A program made the position numbers and the translations under genes. The notes below the pieces were generated by a model. It made no database searches and was not told the DNA's origin. It was given only the letters and a program-made list of their open reading frames with translations. Of a stretch of DNA of 64,000 bases, positions 1 to 9,839 are shown piece by piece (the first letter of the stretch is position 1; the number at the start of each line of letters is the position of its first letter). Location of the stretch: positions 47,593-111,592 of the forward strand of contig CAXBAF010000013.1 in the NCBI GenBank assembly GCA_963973795.1, in the 5' to 3' direction. This DNA is from UBA1926 sp002337215 (GTDB taxonomy: Bacteria > Planctomycetota > Phycisphaerae > Phycisphaerales > UBA1924).

Positions 1-1
1 C

Positions 2-793
2 TTCTGTTACACGCTGGGCGGGTACGTGGACGCCGGACCCGGCGCGACCGCGCTGCCCACGGTGCCTTGGTGGACACTGATCGCGTCGCTCGTGCTGGTG
101 ATCGGGATCGCGGCGTCGCTGACCGCGATGGGCTCGGACGGCGGGCCTCTGCAGCGCGGGGACGGGCTCCGGGGCAAGCTCCCGGGGCTTTTCGCGGGCT
201 GGGGGTGGCTCGCGTGCGTGTGCCTCGCGGGGTATCTGATCTGGAAGACACCCTATTTTGGCGGCTTCTTTGCCGAGCGTCTGCCTGAGCAGCCCACGTT
301 CGGTACGCGAGGGATTCTCTGGGCGGCGTTGACGCTGGCGTTGCTGACGCTGCCGGTCGTGATCGTTGCGACCGAGGAGGCGATCAGTGCGGTCCCGGGT
401 TCGATGCGGGAGGGGAGCCTGGGATGTGGTGCGAGCCGATGGCAGACGATCCGCCGGATCGTGCTCCCGGCTTCCATGCCCGGTGTACTGACGGGGGCGA
501 TCCTCGCGATGGCGCGCGGCGCGGGCGAGGTCGCGCCGCTGATGCTTGTGGGGGCGGTGAATCTGGCGCCGACGCTGCCGGTCTCGGCTGATGCACCGTT
601 CCTTCACGGCGACCGGACTTTTATGCACCTGGGCTTCCATATCTACAACCTGGGCTTCCAGAGCCCTGATGCGGAAGCGGCGCGGCCTCTGGTGTGGACG
701 ACCACGCTGCTGCTTGTCGCGATCGTGCTCGGTCTGAACCTCTTTGCGATGTTCATCCGGGCTCGGCTACCCTCCCGAGCGGGGGGCGTCTGA
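2..793 (+). CDS. pstA: Phosphate ABC transporter permease PstA (5' truncated)
   Basis: Inner-membrane permease of the high-affinity phosphate ABC transporter. The reading frame is open to the left edge, so the true start lies outside the window and only about 263 C-terminal residues are seen. Several hydrophobic segments are visible. A permease EAA-type loop (EEAISAVPGSMREGSLGCGA, then RWQTIRRIVLPASMPGVLTG) is the docking site for the ATPase. The C-terminal part resembles PstA rather than PstC in the spacing after this loop, with a variable insert before the last helix. pstB follows 70 bp downstream, which supports the call. No pstS, pstC or phoU is in view. Confidence 0.9.
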   Translation, partial: FCYTLGGYVDAGPGATALPTVPWWTLIASLVLVIGIAASLTAMGSDGGPLQRGDGLRGKLPGLFAGWGWLACVCLAGYLIWKTPYFGGFFAERLPEQPTFGTRGILWAALTLALLTLPVVIVATEEAISAVPGSMREGSLGCGASRWQTIRRIVLPASMPGVLTGAILAMARGAGEVAPLMLVGAVNLAPTLPVSADAPFLHGDRTFMHLGFHIYNLGFQSPDAEAARPLVWTTTLLLVAIVLGLNLFAMFIRARLPSRAGGV

Positions 794-863
794 TGGCGTA
801 CGAATCTGATCGAACAGGGCCCGGATCACGGTCACAACGGCGTTCAGAGCGCAGGGGCGGCGG

Positions 864-1778
864 ATGAGCATTGCACGGATTTCCGGGAACTGGACGGCCG
901 GCGAGGAGAACATCCGCGCCGGGAACGGCGCTCGGGCGAGCAAGGGCGCTGACGCGTCCGTGCTGGCTGCGATCCGTCGGGGTGAGCGCGTCGAGGCGAA
1001 GATCCACGACGAGGTCTTCTCGGAGGACCACGTTCTGGAGATCGATGATTTCTGCTTGTGGTACGGGGCATCACAGGCGCTCCACAGCGTCACGATGCCG
1101 ATCTCGCGGGGCAAGGTCACCGCCCTGCTCGGGCCTTCGGGCTGCGGAAAAAGCACGCTGCTGCGGAGCGTGAATCGGCTGAACGATCTGATCGATGGCG
1201 TCCGCGCGACGGGCGACCTCCGGCTCAACGGGAGCTCAGTGTACGGCCCACGCGTGGATGTGATCGATCTTCGGAAGCGGCTCGGGATGGTGTTCCAGAA
1301 GCCGAACCCGTTCCCGATGTCGATCTTTGAGAATGTGGTCTACCCGCTGCGTATTGACGGTGTTCGGCAGAAGGGCGTACTGCGGGACGCGTGCGAGCAG
1401 GCGCTCCGCGGCGCGGCGTTGTGGGACGAGGTCAAGGACCGGCTCAACCAGCCGGCGCTCGGGCTCTCGGGCGGGCAGCAGCAGCGGCTGTGCATCGCGC
1501 GGGCGATCGTGTCGGATCCCGAGGTGCTGCTGCTCGATGAGCCCTGCTCGGCGCTCGATCCGATCGCGACGCAGCGTGTCGAGGAGCTCATCGCGGAGAT
1601 CAGCGAGCGTTATTCGGTCCTGATCGTGACCCACAACATGCAGCAGGCTGCCCGGGTGAGCCAGTACACGGCGTTCATGTACCTCGGGAACCTGGTGGAA
1701 TACGGGCCAACCCAGTCCATTTTCCAGAGGCCGGCGCTGCCCGAGACCGAGCAGTACGTCACGGGCCGCTTCGGGTGA
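864..1778 (+). CDS. pstB: Phosphate ABC transporter ATP-binding protein PstB
   Basis: ATPase that powers phosphate import with PstA and PstC at the cytoplasmic face. Walker A GPSGCGKST is at about residues 90-98, the ABC signature LSGGQQQR at about 201-208, and Walker B LLLDEP with the following SALD at about 222-231. A switch histidine is in IVTHNMQQA. At 304 residues it is about 45 longer than typical PstB, because of an N-terminal extension before the usual beta strand (LEIDDFCLWYG). The ATG at 864 has a GC-rich upstream stretch without a strong Shine-Dalgarno, so a shorter protein starting further in cannot be excluded. Confidence 0.93.
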   Translation: MSIARISGNWTAGEENIRAGNGARASKGADASVLAAIRRGERVEAKIHDEVFSEDHVLEIDDFCLWYGASQALHSVTMPISRGKVTALLGPSGCGKSTLLRSVNRLNDLIDGVRATGDLRLNGSSVYGPRVDVIDLRKRLGMVFQKPNPFPMSIFENVVYPLRIDGVRQKGVLRDACEQALRGAALWDEVKDRLNQPALGLSGGQQQRLCIARAIVSDPEVLLLDEPCSALDPIATQRVEELIAEISERYSVLIVTHNMQQAARVSQYTAFMYLGNLVEYGPTQSIFQRPALPETEQYVTGRFG

Positions 1779-1784
1779 CGCGGC

Positions 1785-1799
1785 GGGGCCGGCGGCCCC
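1785..1799 (+). terminator. Weak hairpin after pstB
   Basis: A 6-bp GC-only stem (GGGGCC, 3-nt loop, GGCCCC) lies just after the pstB stop, with only a short T run (GGTTTCC) some bases downstream. It could end the pst transcript but lacks a proper U tract. Confidence 0.3.
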
Positions 1800-1972
1800 T
1801 CGGGCGGTTTCCGGGCGATCGGCATATTCGGTGAAGAATTGGGGATCATTCCTGATCCAGTGCGCGGTACGACCGATAGAGACGGGTACTATCCACAGAA
1901 ACCTGCATCCGCCGCGTTTCTACGCCGGCCGGGTCCGGCGGGAGACGCAGGCTGTGTGATTCGGCGGTACCG

Positions 1973-4951
1973 ATGACGAGTGCACCGCGAGCGATTCCCC
2001 CATCCATGAACGGCTGGAGCCCCGAGTACCTGGAGACTCGGTATGCGCTCTACAAAGCCGACCCCGGGGCGCTGGACGAGACCGAGCGGATGTTCTTCGC
2101 CGGCTTTGATCTGGCGATGGCCGAGGGTCTGAAGTTCGCAGGCGGTTCGTCTTCCGGCGGCGGTGGCGCTTCGGGCGGGCTCGCGCTTGCGCGAGCGACT
2201 TCGGTGCCCGATGGCAACGGGAGCAGACTGAACGGATCGGCCGAGAAGGTGCGTGTGACGCCGTTCGCGGGTCAACCCGCAGGCCGGGCGTCGCAGGCGC
2301 AGGCGATCGTTGACGATCTCGTGACATCCTACCGGCAGTTCGGGCACCTGGCTGCCAAGATCGACCCGTTCGACCGCGATCGTCCCGCGCCCGAGGAGCT
2401 GACGCTCGCCTATCACGGCCTGAAGGAAGCGGACCTCGATCAGGCGATCGACGCGAGCGATCTGGGCGACGAGGGCGACACCACGCTCCGCGCGCTGATC
2501 GAGCGGCTCGAGCGGACCTACTGCGGCTCGATCGGTGTTGAGTTGATGCACATCAACGAGACCGAGGTCCGCGCGTGGCTCGTTGAGCGTGTCGAGCGGT
2601 CGGGCGGCCGGATCGAGCTCACCAAGCAGGACAAGACCAAGCTGCTCGAGCAACTGACGCGGGCCGAGACGTTTGAACGGTTCCTCGGGAAGCGGTACCC
2701 CGGCGAGAAGCGGTTCAGCCTCGAGGGCTCGGAGTCGCTGATTCCGCTGCTGGACCGGGTGCTCGAAACGGCGTCGGATCTGGATGTTGAAGAGATCGTA
2801 TTGGGGATGGCGCACCGCGGCAGGCTCAACGTGCTCAACAACATCCTGGGCAAGACATACGAGCAGATCTTCACAGAGTTTGAGGAGAGCTGGCTCGAGG
2901 ACTTCGATGATTCTGGTGGGGACGTCAAGTACCACAAGGGATACTCGGGGACGCGGCGGTACCCGAACGGGCGGATGCTGCACCTGGCGATGGCGAGCAA
3001 CCCCAGCCACCTCGAGGCGGTGGGGGCGGTCGTGCTGGGGCGGTGCCGGGCGAAGCAGCGGCTGCGGGGCGACCTGGAGCGCAAGCGGGTGATGCCGCTG
3101 ATCATGCACGGCGATGCGGCCGTGATGGGTCAGGGGATCGTCGCGGAGATTCTGAACTTCAGCCAGCTCGAGGGGTACACGACCGGCGGCTCGATCCACG
3201 TCGTGGTGAACAACCAGATCGGGTTTACGACGCTGCCCGAGGACGCGCGTTCGAGCATGTACTGCACGGATGTTGCGAAGATCATCGAAGCGCCGGTGCT
3301 GCACGTGAACGGCGAGGACCCCGAGGCGGTGGTCGCGGCGGCGAAGATCGCGACCGAGTACCGCCAGAAGTTCAAGCGGGATGTGTTCATCGATCTGCAG
3401 TGCTACCGCAAGTATGGTCACAACGAGCAGGACGAAACGAGCTTCACGCAGCCCATCCTTGCGGCGATGATCAAGAACAAGCTGTCGGTGCTGAGCCAGT
3501 ACCAGCAGCAGCTGCTCGACGAGGGTGTGATCAACCAGGCCGACATCCATGCGATCAAGCTCCGGATGGACGAGGCGTTGGAGCGTGCGCAGGACACGGT
3601 CAAGTCGAACCCGCACGACCCGATGATCGACCCGGGCAGCTCGCGCTGGTCTGGGCAGAGCCACAAGTACAACTTTGAGCCCGCCGAAACCGCGGTCTCG
3701 ATGGACACGCTCAAGGAAATCTGCGCCGGGCTTGGTCGCGTCCCGGACGGGTTCAACGTCAATCGCAAGCTCAAACCGCTGCTCAAGAGCCGTTCGGGGC
3801 TCACCGAGAGCGGCGATATCAGCTACGCGGACGCGGAGCATCTCGCGTACGGGACGCTGCTGCTGGAGGGGTACGCGATCCGTCTGAGCGGGCAGGACTG
3901 CCGCCGGGGGACGTTCAGCCATCGCCACGCGGTGCTGCGAGACTCGGAGAGCGCCGACCCGTTCATCCCGCTCAACAACATCCGCGAGGTCGGGACGATC
4001 GGGACCGAGACGGCGCCGGGAACGACCGGCGCGAACGGCAAGCCCAGGCAGGGCCGGCTCTGCGTGTATGACAGCCCGCTGAGCGAGGAATCGGTCCTCG
4101 GGTTCGACTACGGCTATTCGCTGGCCGACCCCGACATGCTGGTCATCTGGGAAGCGCAGTTCGGCGACTTTGTCAACGGTGCCCAGGTGCTGATTGATCA
4201 GTTCATCGCGTCGGCCGAGGTGAAGTGGGACCGCTGGTCGGGCCTGGTGATGCTGCTGCCCCACGGGTACGAGGGCGCGGGCCCCGAGCACTCGTCGTGC
4301 CGGATCGAGCGGTTCCTCGAGCTGTGCGGCAACGACAACATGCAGGTGGTCTACCCGACCACCGCGGCGCAGACATTCCACATGTTCCGGCGTCAGATGA
4401 AGCGTGACTTCCGCAAGCCGCTGATCGTCGCGTCGCCCAAGAGCATGCTGCGGACGAACACGAGCCAGATTTCGGAGCTTACGCAAGGGACCTTCCGCGA
4501 GATCCTCGACGACCCTGCGTTCGAGGGCTGGCACCCCGAGTTCAAGAAGCCGCTCGACCCCAAGAAGGTATCGCGGGTTCTGATCTGCAGCGGCAAGATC
4601 TATCACGAGCTTGACGCACGACGTCGGGAGAACGGTCGGGACGACACGGCGATCGTCCGGATCGAGCAGGTCTATCCGTTCCACGCCGGATCGCTCGGCG
4701 AGATCCTCGGGAGGTATCCCAAGAAGGCCGAGCTGGCGTACGTGCAGGAGGAGCCGCGGAACATGGGTTCGTACCTGTTTGTCGCGGACCGGATGGAGCA
4801 CGCGATGGGCCTGAAGGAGTTGGTCTATATCGGTCGCTCCGCATCTTCGAGCCCGGCCGTCGGGTCGAAGCGGGTCCACAAGATCGAGCAAGACAAGATC
4901 CTGACCGAGGCGATCGGCCCGGCTCCTGAGGAATCGAAGTCCAAGGGTTGA
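1973..4951 (+). CDS. sucA: 2-oxoglutarate dehydrogenase E1 component
   Basis: Thiamine-diphosphate-dependent E1 of the 2-oxoglutarate dehydrogenase complex (TCA cycle): it decarboxylates 2-oxoglutarate and succinylates the lipoyl group of E2. The 992-residue length is typical. The N-terminus (WSPEYLETRYALYKADPG) is the short E2-binding helix found in OdhA/SucA. Then come the family block SYRQFGHLAAKIDPF, the active-site block GMAHRGRLNVL, HGDAAVMGQG and a transketolase-like C-terminal half ending in QEEPRNMGSY. No Shine-Dalgarno precedes the ATG; a second in-frame ATG 33 nt downstream is also possible. E2 follows after 55 bp. No E3 (lpd) gene is present in the window, so it must be supplied from elsewhere. 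Confidence 0.95.
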   Translation: MTSAPRAIPPSMNGWSPEYLETRYALYKADPGALDETERMFFAGFDLAMAEGLKFAGGSSSGGGGASGGLALARATSVPDGNGSRLNGSAEKVRVTPFAGQPAGRASQAQAIVDDLVTSYRQFGHLAAKIDPFDRDRPAPEELTLAYHGLKEADLDQAIDASDLGDEGDTTLRALIERLERTYCGSIGVELMHINETEVRAWLVERVERSGGRIELTKQDKTKLLEQLTRAETFERFLGKRYPGEKRFSLEGSESLIPLLDRVLETASDLDVEEIVLGMAHRGRLNVLNNILGKTYEQIFTEFEESWLEDFDDSGGDVKYHKGYSGTRRYPNGRMLHLAMASNPSHLEAVGAVVLGRCRAKQRLRGDLERKRVMPLIMHGDAAVMGQGIVAEILNFSQLEGYTTGGSIHVVVNNQIGFTTLPEDARSSMYCTDVAKIIEAPVLHVNGEDPEAVVAAAKIATEYRQKFKRDVFIDLQCYRKYGHNEQDETSFTQPILAAMIKNKLSVLSQYQQQLLDEGVINQADIHAIKLRMDEALERAQDTVKSNPHDPMIDPGSSRWSGQSHKYNFEPAETAVSMDTLKEICAGLGRVPDGFNVNRKLKPLLKSRSGLTESGDISYADAEHLAYGTLLLEGYAIRLSGQDCRRGTFSHRHAVLRDSESADPFIPLNNIREVGTIGTETAPGTTGANGKPRQGRLCVYDSPLSEESVLGFDYGYSLADPDMLVIWEAQFGDFVNGAQVLIDQFIASAEVKWDRWSGLVMLLPHGYEGAGPEHSSCRIERFLELCGNDNMQVVYPTTAAQTFHMFRRQMKRDFRKPLIVASPKSMLRTNTSQISELTQGTFREILDDPAFEGWHPEFKKPLDPKKVSRVLICSGKIYHELDARRRENGRDDTAIVRIEQVYPFHAGSLGEILGRYPKKAELAYVQEEPRNMGSYLFVADRMEHAMGLKELVYIGRSASSSPAVGSKRVHKIEQDKILTEAIGPAPEESKSKG

Positions 4952-5006
4952 GACCCCGGGGCACGACGCCCCGCGAGCGCCCGGGACTGCGGGCAACGAG
5001 GCGAAC

Positions 5007-6334
<1,328 letters not shown>

Positions 6335-6338
<4 letters not shown>

Positions 6339-6679
6339 GCAGGTTACGAGGGCCAATACAGCGCGGCGGGCTTGCTCACCATGTGCTGAACCTGATCGCC
6401 GCGGTACTGGTTATCGTTGGACTGGTCTTGTGCATCCGCGGCGCGGCTCTCGGGCTGGGCGAACTCGGGTCGCTCTACCGGGGCGTGGAAGGTGATGCGC
6501 TCGCAACGCCCGATGTCTCCGAAGAGGAACGCAGCGGGCGGCTGGCGTCCCATGCCTTTGGGGCTCTCTTGGGCCTCATTCCGGTCGGCGTGGGAGTGAC
6601 GTTGTTCGCCGTGAGCCGGGTGTTCTACCGAGTGAAGAACACGCAGTCGATCGACGACCGCGCGATCCTGCACGACTGA
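6335..6679 (+). CDS. Small two-helix membrane protein
   Basis: Unrecognised 114-residue protein. It starts with GTG in a 4-bp GTGA overlap with the sucB stop, implying translational coupling. Two hydrophobic segments are visible (about residues 18-40 and 74-94), separated by an acidic loop of about 30 residues, with a charged C-terminal tail. No enzymatic motif is seen. Position suggests co-expression with the oxoglutarate dehydrogenase genes, but no link to that complex can be shown. Confidence 0.6.
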
Positions 6680-6689
6680 GGAGGGGCGT

Positions 6690-7082
6690 TCACCCCGACG
6701 CGGCCGCGGCGGCGGCGGCCTGTGCGGCAGCAGCGGCCGCGATCTGTGAAGCCTGTCCTGTGTCTGCACTGCCCAGCATCGTCGCGACCACCGGAAGCGC
6801 AGACCCGGCTCCGGGCGGTTTGAGCGACCACAGAATCTCGCCCGTCATCGGATCGACGCAGGTTACCCGCCCACTCCGGCAGGCGTAGACACCCATCGGG
6901 TCGGCCGAGATGGTAATAAATCCTGAGGCGGCCCATCGGCTCCCGGGGATCTCGGTGGTCCAGATGACGCGTCCGCTCTGCCCATCGATCGCGGAGAGAT
7001 ACTTCTTGGCGGCAACGAAGACGAGGGCCGCAGGATCGAATCCGGTCGACTGTGGGGTGTGTTCGTAGGGGGTAGGTGCCAT
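6690..7082 (-). CDS. PQQ/beta-propeller-repeat-like protein with poly-alanine tail
   Basis: Hypothetical protein of about 130 residues. Two short propeller-blade-like repeats are visible: YLSAIDGQSGRVIWTTEIPG and VTCVDPMTGEILWSLKPPG. These match the PQQ-like blade pattern (x-A-x-D-x-x-T-G-x-x-x-W). Two blades are far fewer than a full propeller, so it may pair with other units or be a relic. The C-terminal 20 residues are almost pure alanine, encoded by a GCG/GCC repeat tract. The ATG at 7082 was preferred to a TTG at 7100, which lies inside a terminator hairpin. No signal peptide is seen. Confidence 0.55.
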   Translation of the reverse strand: MAPTPYEHTPQSTGFDPAALVFVAAKKYLSAIDGQSGRVIWTTEIPGSRWAASGFITISADPMGVYACRSGRVTCVDPMTGEILWSLKPPGAGSALPVVATMLGSADTGQASQIAAAAAAQAAAAAAASG

Positions 7083-7099
7083 GCGCAGATCATAAGACA

Positions 7100-7122
7100 A
7101 ACGCCCGGGAGGGCCGGGCGTT
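7100..7122 (-). terminator. Rho-independent terminator of the YHS gene
   Basis: A perfect 9-bp stem (AACGCCCGG / CCGGGCGTT) with a 5-nt loop, followed on the minus strand by TGTCTT. It lies between the end of the YHS gene and the start of the propeller-like gene, so it should end transcription of the former. Confidence 0.65.
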
Positions 7123-7182
7123 CGTCAGGGATGAGCGATGATCGGAGCGTGCCGAAGCACAGGCGGGTTAAGGCTTGCCGGA

Positions 7183-7734
7183 CTACTTCTCCGGTGCGCG
7201 CTCACCCGTCTCTTCTCCCCACCACACATCGGCGTCGTTCTCCAGCGTGGACGGGCCTTCCTTCTCCCAGAGTTTGTGGGTATCAGTGAACAAGTCCTTG
7301 TAGAACAGCAGGAGGCGACCATCCTGAATCTTGAAGTTCTTGGGGCTCGGTTCGGTATATCCCTCGTACGCGGCGGCGTAGGCACACCACCCACCGAAAG
7401 CAGGCTCGTACTTGGCGGGGGTCTTCTTGAAGAGATCTCGGTTCGCGGTGCGAGCGAACCGGTAGGTGACACCGTTATAGGTATGGGTGATCTTTTTGCT
7501 GCCCTTGGTCGGGGTGCCCTTGCCCTTTGGGTCGCCCTCCGGGAAATAAGCGACGGGGTCGTATCCCTGCGCACCGAGGGTCTTCTTCTCGAGTTGGTAC
7601 TTTTCGAGACGGATCTGGGTCCATTGCCGCTCGTTCGCGTCTTTGGGGGGCAGGGCGGCCGCGGTGGAGGCCGCGAGTGCGAGCGCTAGCGAGGCGAAGA
7701 GGACGGCGGGGCTCGGGGGCTTGTTGCTTGTCAT
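7183..7734 (-). CDS. Secreted YHS domain-containing protein
   Basis: A 183-residue exported protein. An N-terminal signal peptide (AVLFASLALALAASTAAA) is followed by a YHS-type domain: GYDPVAYF, a TYNGVTYRFA strand, NRDLFKKTPAKYEP and FGGWCAYAAA. YHS domains occur in copper/metal-associated proteins and in many uncharacterised periplasmic proteins, so a metal-related role is only a guess. The ATG at 7734 was chosen over an upstream ATG at 7926 because GAAAGG lies 8 nt before it and a signal peptide starts here; the upstream extension is low-complexity and Arg-rich. It is transcribed alone, divergent from the DUF4332 gene. Confidence 0.8.
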   Translation of the reverse strand: MTSNKPPSPAVLFASLALALAASTAAALPPKDANERQWTQIRLEKYQLEKKTLGAQGYDPVAYFPEGDPKGKGTPTKGSKKITHTYNGVTYRFARTANRDLFKKTPAKYEPAFGGWCAYAAAYEGYTEPSPKNFKIQDGRLLLFYKDLFTDTHKLWEKEGPSTLENDADVWWGEETGERAPEK

Positions 7735-7946
7735 CGTGGGGGCCTTTCGTGGAGGGATGGCTGAACGGTCCAATTTGCAGCCGGTAGCGAGAGATCGAAC
7801 AAGTAAGTGAACACTAATATTCGGTCGATTCCCGATCACTCCGGGTTCCTTTTCTGATCCGAACGCGTGGGATCGCCTTGTGCGCTCCGTTTGGAGGGAG
7901 GCCGCGGGACCCGCGGCCCAGCACACGGAAAGTAAGGAGCAGCGAC

Positions 7947-8357
7947 ATGGCGAACTACAAGATCGAAGACATCGAGGGCATCGGCCCCGCGTACGGCGAC
8001 AAGCTCCGCGAGGCGGGCGTCACCGACACCGACGGTCTCCTGGCGGCCTCCAAGACCGCCGCGCAGCGCAAGGAACTGGCCGCGAAGGCGGACATCAGCG
8101 AGAAGCTGATCCTTGAGTGGGCCAACCACGCGGACCTGTACCGCATCAAGGGGATCGGCAGCGAGTACGCCGATCTGCTCGAAGAAGCGGGTGTGGACAC
8201 CGTCCCCGAGCTCGCCCAGCGGAACGCGGCGAACCTTGCCGCCAAGCTCGTCGAGGTCAACGACGCGAAGAGCCTGGTCCGCAGCGCGCCCAGCGAGAAG
8301 GAAGTCGCGGGCTGGATCGAGCAGGCGTCGGGCATGGAGCGTGCGCTCGAGTATTGA
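7947..8357 (+). CDS. DUF4332 (helix-hairpin-helix) protein
   Basis: A 136-residue cytoplasmic protein with two helix-hairpin-helix-like repeats: IEGIGPAYGDKLREAGVTD at residues 9-27 and IKGIGSEYADLLEEAGVDT about 65 residues later. This is the pattern of DUF4332, often annotated as a DNA polymerase/ligase-like HhH module. The GIGxxY loops suggest nucleic-acid binding, but function is unknown. A strong AAGGAG precedes the ATG by 7 nt, which decides the start against a longer frame. Its codon use is strongly GC-biased, as expected of a well-expressed gene. Confidence 0.8.
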   Translation: MANYKIEDIEGIGPAYGDKLREAGVTDTDGLLAASKTAAQRKELAAKADISEKLILEWANHADLYRIKGIGSEYADLLEEAGVDTVPELAQRNAANLAAKLVEVNDAKSLVRSAPSEKEVAGWIEQASGMERALEY

Positions 8358-8461
8358 GCCGTATGACGCCTGCATGAGCAGCGTGGGGCTCAGGTTGAGG
8401 AGCGGCCCCCTCAGAGAAGCAGAGAGAGAACCCTTCCGCCGTGCGGGTGTACACTGCCCGT

Positions 8462-9127
8462 ATGGCACTTTCACGCGATCAGATCGCCAAGCGAGCGGCA
8501 CAGGAACTCCGCGACGGGTTCGTCGTCAACCTGGGCATCGGCATGCCGACGCTCGTGGCGAACCATATCCCCGTCGGCATCGATGTCTGGCTCCAGTCAG
8601 AGAACGGCCTGCTCGGGATCGGTCCGTTCCCGACCGAGGCCGAGGTGGACGCCGACCTCATCAACGCCGGCAAGCAGACGGTGACCGCCCGCGCCGGCGC
8701 GAGCTACTTTTCCAGTTCCGACTCATTCGGCATGATCCGGGGCGGGCACATCGACATGTGCATCCTCGGCGCGATGCAGGTGAGCCAGGCGGGCGATATC
8801 GCCAACTGGATGATCCCCGGCAAGATGGTCAAGGGCATGGGCGGCGCGATGGACCTCGTCGCGGGCGTGCAGAAGGTCGTCGTCGCGATGGAGCACTGCT
8901 CGAAGCGGGGCGACGCGAAGATCGTCAAGGAATGCTCGCTCCCGCTGACCGGCAAGGCGTGCATCGACATGATCATCACCGACCTGAGCGTGCTCGAGTT
9001 CGACGAGGGCAAGGGGCGGTTCCGGCTGACCGAACTCGCGCCGGGCGTGACCGTTGACGAGGTGAAGTCGAAGACGGAGGCGGAGTTCGTGGTGGAGGGT
9101 GAGCCGGCGGTGATCGGGGCCGGATGA
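8462..9127 (+). CDS. scoB: 3-oxoacid CoA-transferase subunit B
   Basis: Subunit B of a family I CoA-transferase (succinyl-CoA:3-ketoacid or acetate CoA-transferase), about 221 residues. The N-terminus (IAKRAAQELRDGFVVNLGIG) and the SENGLLGIG motif carrying the catalytic glutamate are clear, as is the GGHIDMCILGAMQV block. Family I enzymes need an A subunit with the CoA-binding fold, normally encoded immediately upstream, but none is present here. No Shine-Dalgarno precedes the ATG; a TACACT hexamer 7 nt upstream could be a -10 box giving a near-leaderless message. Confidence 0.88.
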   Translation: MALSRDQIAKRAAQELRDGFVVNLGIGMPTLVANHIPVGIDVWLQSENGLLGIGPFPTEAEVDADLINAGKQTVTARAGASYFSSSDSFGMIRGGHIDMCILGAMQVSQAGDIANWMIPGKMVKGMGGAMDLVAGVQKVVVAMEHCSKRGDAKIVKECSLPLTGKACIDMIITDLSVLEFDEGKGRFRLTELAPGVTVDEVKSKTEAEFVVEGEPAVIGAG

Positions 9128-9495
9128 ACGACAGATTCGCGAAGTCTCTAGAGAATTGGCGGATCGACGCGGAACGCGCGCGTCATCGGTGTCTGACAAG
9201 AGCGGTGATCTTCAGCGGTTGCATGATGGGGATCTCCGGGCTGCACGGGATCGCGATCGTGCTCGCCCTTGTGCTCACAAAGAGCATGGTCGTCCTGATG
9301 ATCGTGTTCTTCGCCGGGCTGCCGATCCACTTGCTTGCGGTACCCTTTGCGCTGGCCGCGATGGTGAATCTCTCTCTGTTCCTGGGGGGTGACATCTCTC
9401 CGCGATGGGGCGGGTGGGTGAAGCGTGTCGCGGATGCGGAGACGGAAGTAGGGGGCAACAATGATCTTCCGAGTGCACGGCGTGCGAGCCGATAA
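9124..9495 (+). CDS. Small membrane protein, three predicted helices
   Basis: Unrecognised 123-residue protein. The ATG overlaps the scoB stop as ATGA, implying coupled translation. Three hydrophobic stretches are visible, around residues 26-45, 52-66 and 68-88, followed by a polar C-terminus. No motif gives a function. The shared operon with scoB may only reflect compact packing. Confidence 0.6.
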   Translation: MNDRFAKSLENWRIDAERARHRCLTRAVIFSGCMMGISGLHGIAIVLALVLTKSMVVLMIVFFAGLPIHLLAVPFALAAMVNLSLFLGGDISPRWGGWVKRVADAETEVGGNNDLPSARRASR

Positions 9496-9781
9496 ATCGA
9501 AGGGACATGTCGATGTCCGCTCCGACAGCGAAGCCGTCGCCCGGTACGCCGCGACCCGTCACGGCCTTGCCACAACCACCTCGGTCGAGATCATCAGCGA
9601 GGACGAGGCGGGCGAGGTCGTCACGCCTCCGGTCGGCAGCAAGATTCTCAAGGCGTGGTACCACGAGCGGCGGGACGACGTGCTCGTGATCGCCAGCGGG
9701 ATCTTCCTGGGGCTGACGGCATTCACCATCTTCATGATGATCGTCTCAAGGCTGCTGGGTGGGACGGTCTACATCGGATAG
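9461..9781 (+). CDS. Small single-pass membrane protein
   Basis: Unrecognised 106-residue protein whose start overlaps the preceding gene by 35 bp. A soluble N-terminal part of about 70 residues (MIFRVHGVRADKSKGHVDV; the SEAVARYAATRHG helix) is followed by one C-terminal transmembrane helix (about 78-100). GGGGGCAAC lies just before the ATG as a weak ribosome site. The N-terminal beta-alpha pattern resembles small signal-input folds, but no family is assigned. Confidence 0.6.
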   Translation: MIFRVHGVRADKSKGHVDVRSDSEAVARYAATRHGLATTTSVEIISEDEAGEVVTPPVGSKILKAWYHERRDDVLVIASGIFLGLTAFTIFMMIVSRLLGGTVYIG

Positions 9782-9785
9782 AAAA

Positions 9786-9807
9786 AGCGGCCCATTCCAG
9801 GGCCGCT
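9786..9807 (-). terminator. Terminator of the minus-strand Tad block
   Basis: Stem AGCGGCCC / GGGCCGCT (8 bp) with a 6-nt loop, followed on the minus strand by TTTTTC. This is a good intrinsic terminator 33 bp beyond the TadG-like gene. It also marks the convergent boundary with the preceding plus-strand genes. Confidence 0.8.
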
Positions 9808-9839
9808 CGTGAGCGATTCGATGCAGATCGGTCGGGGGC

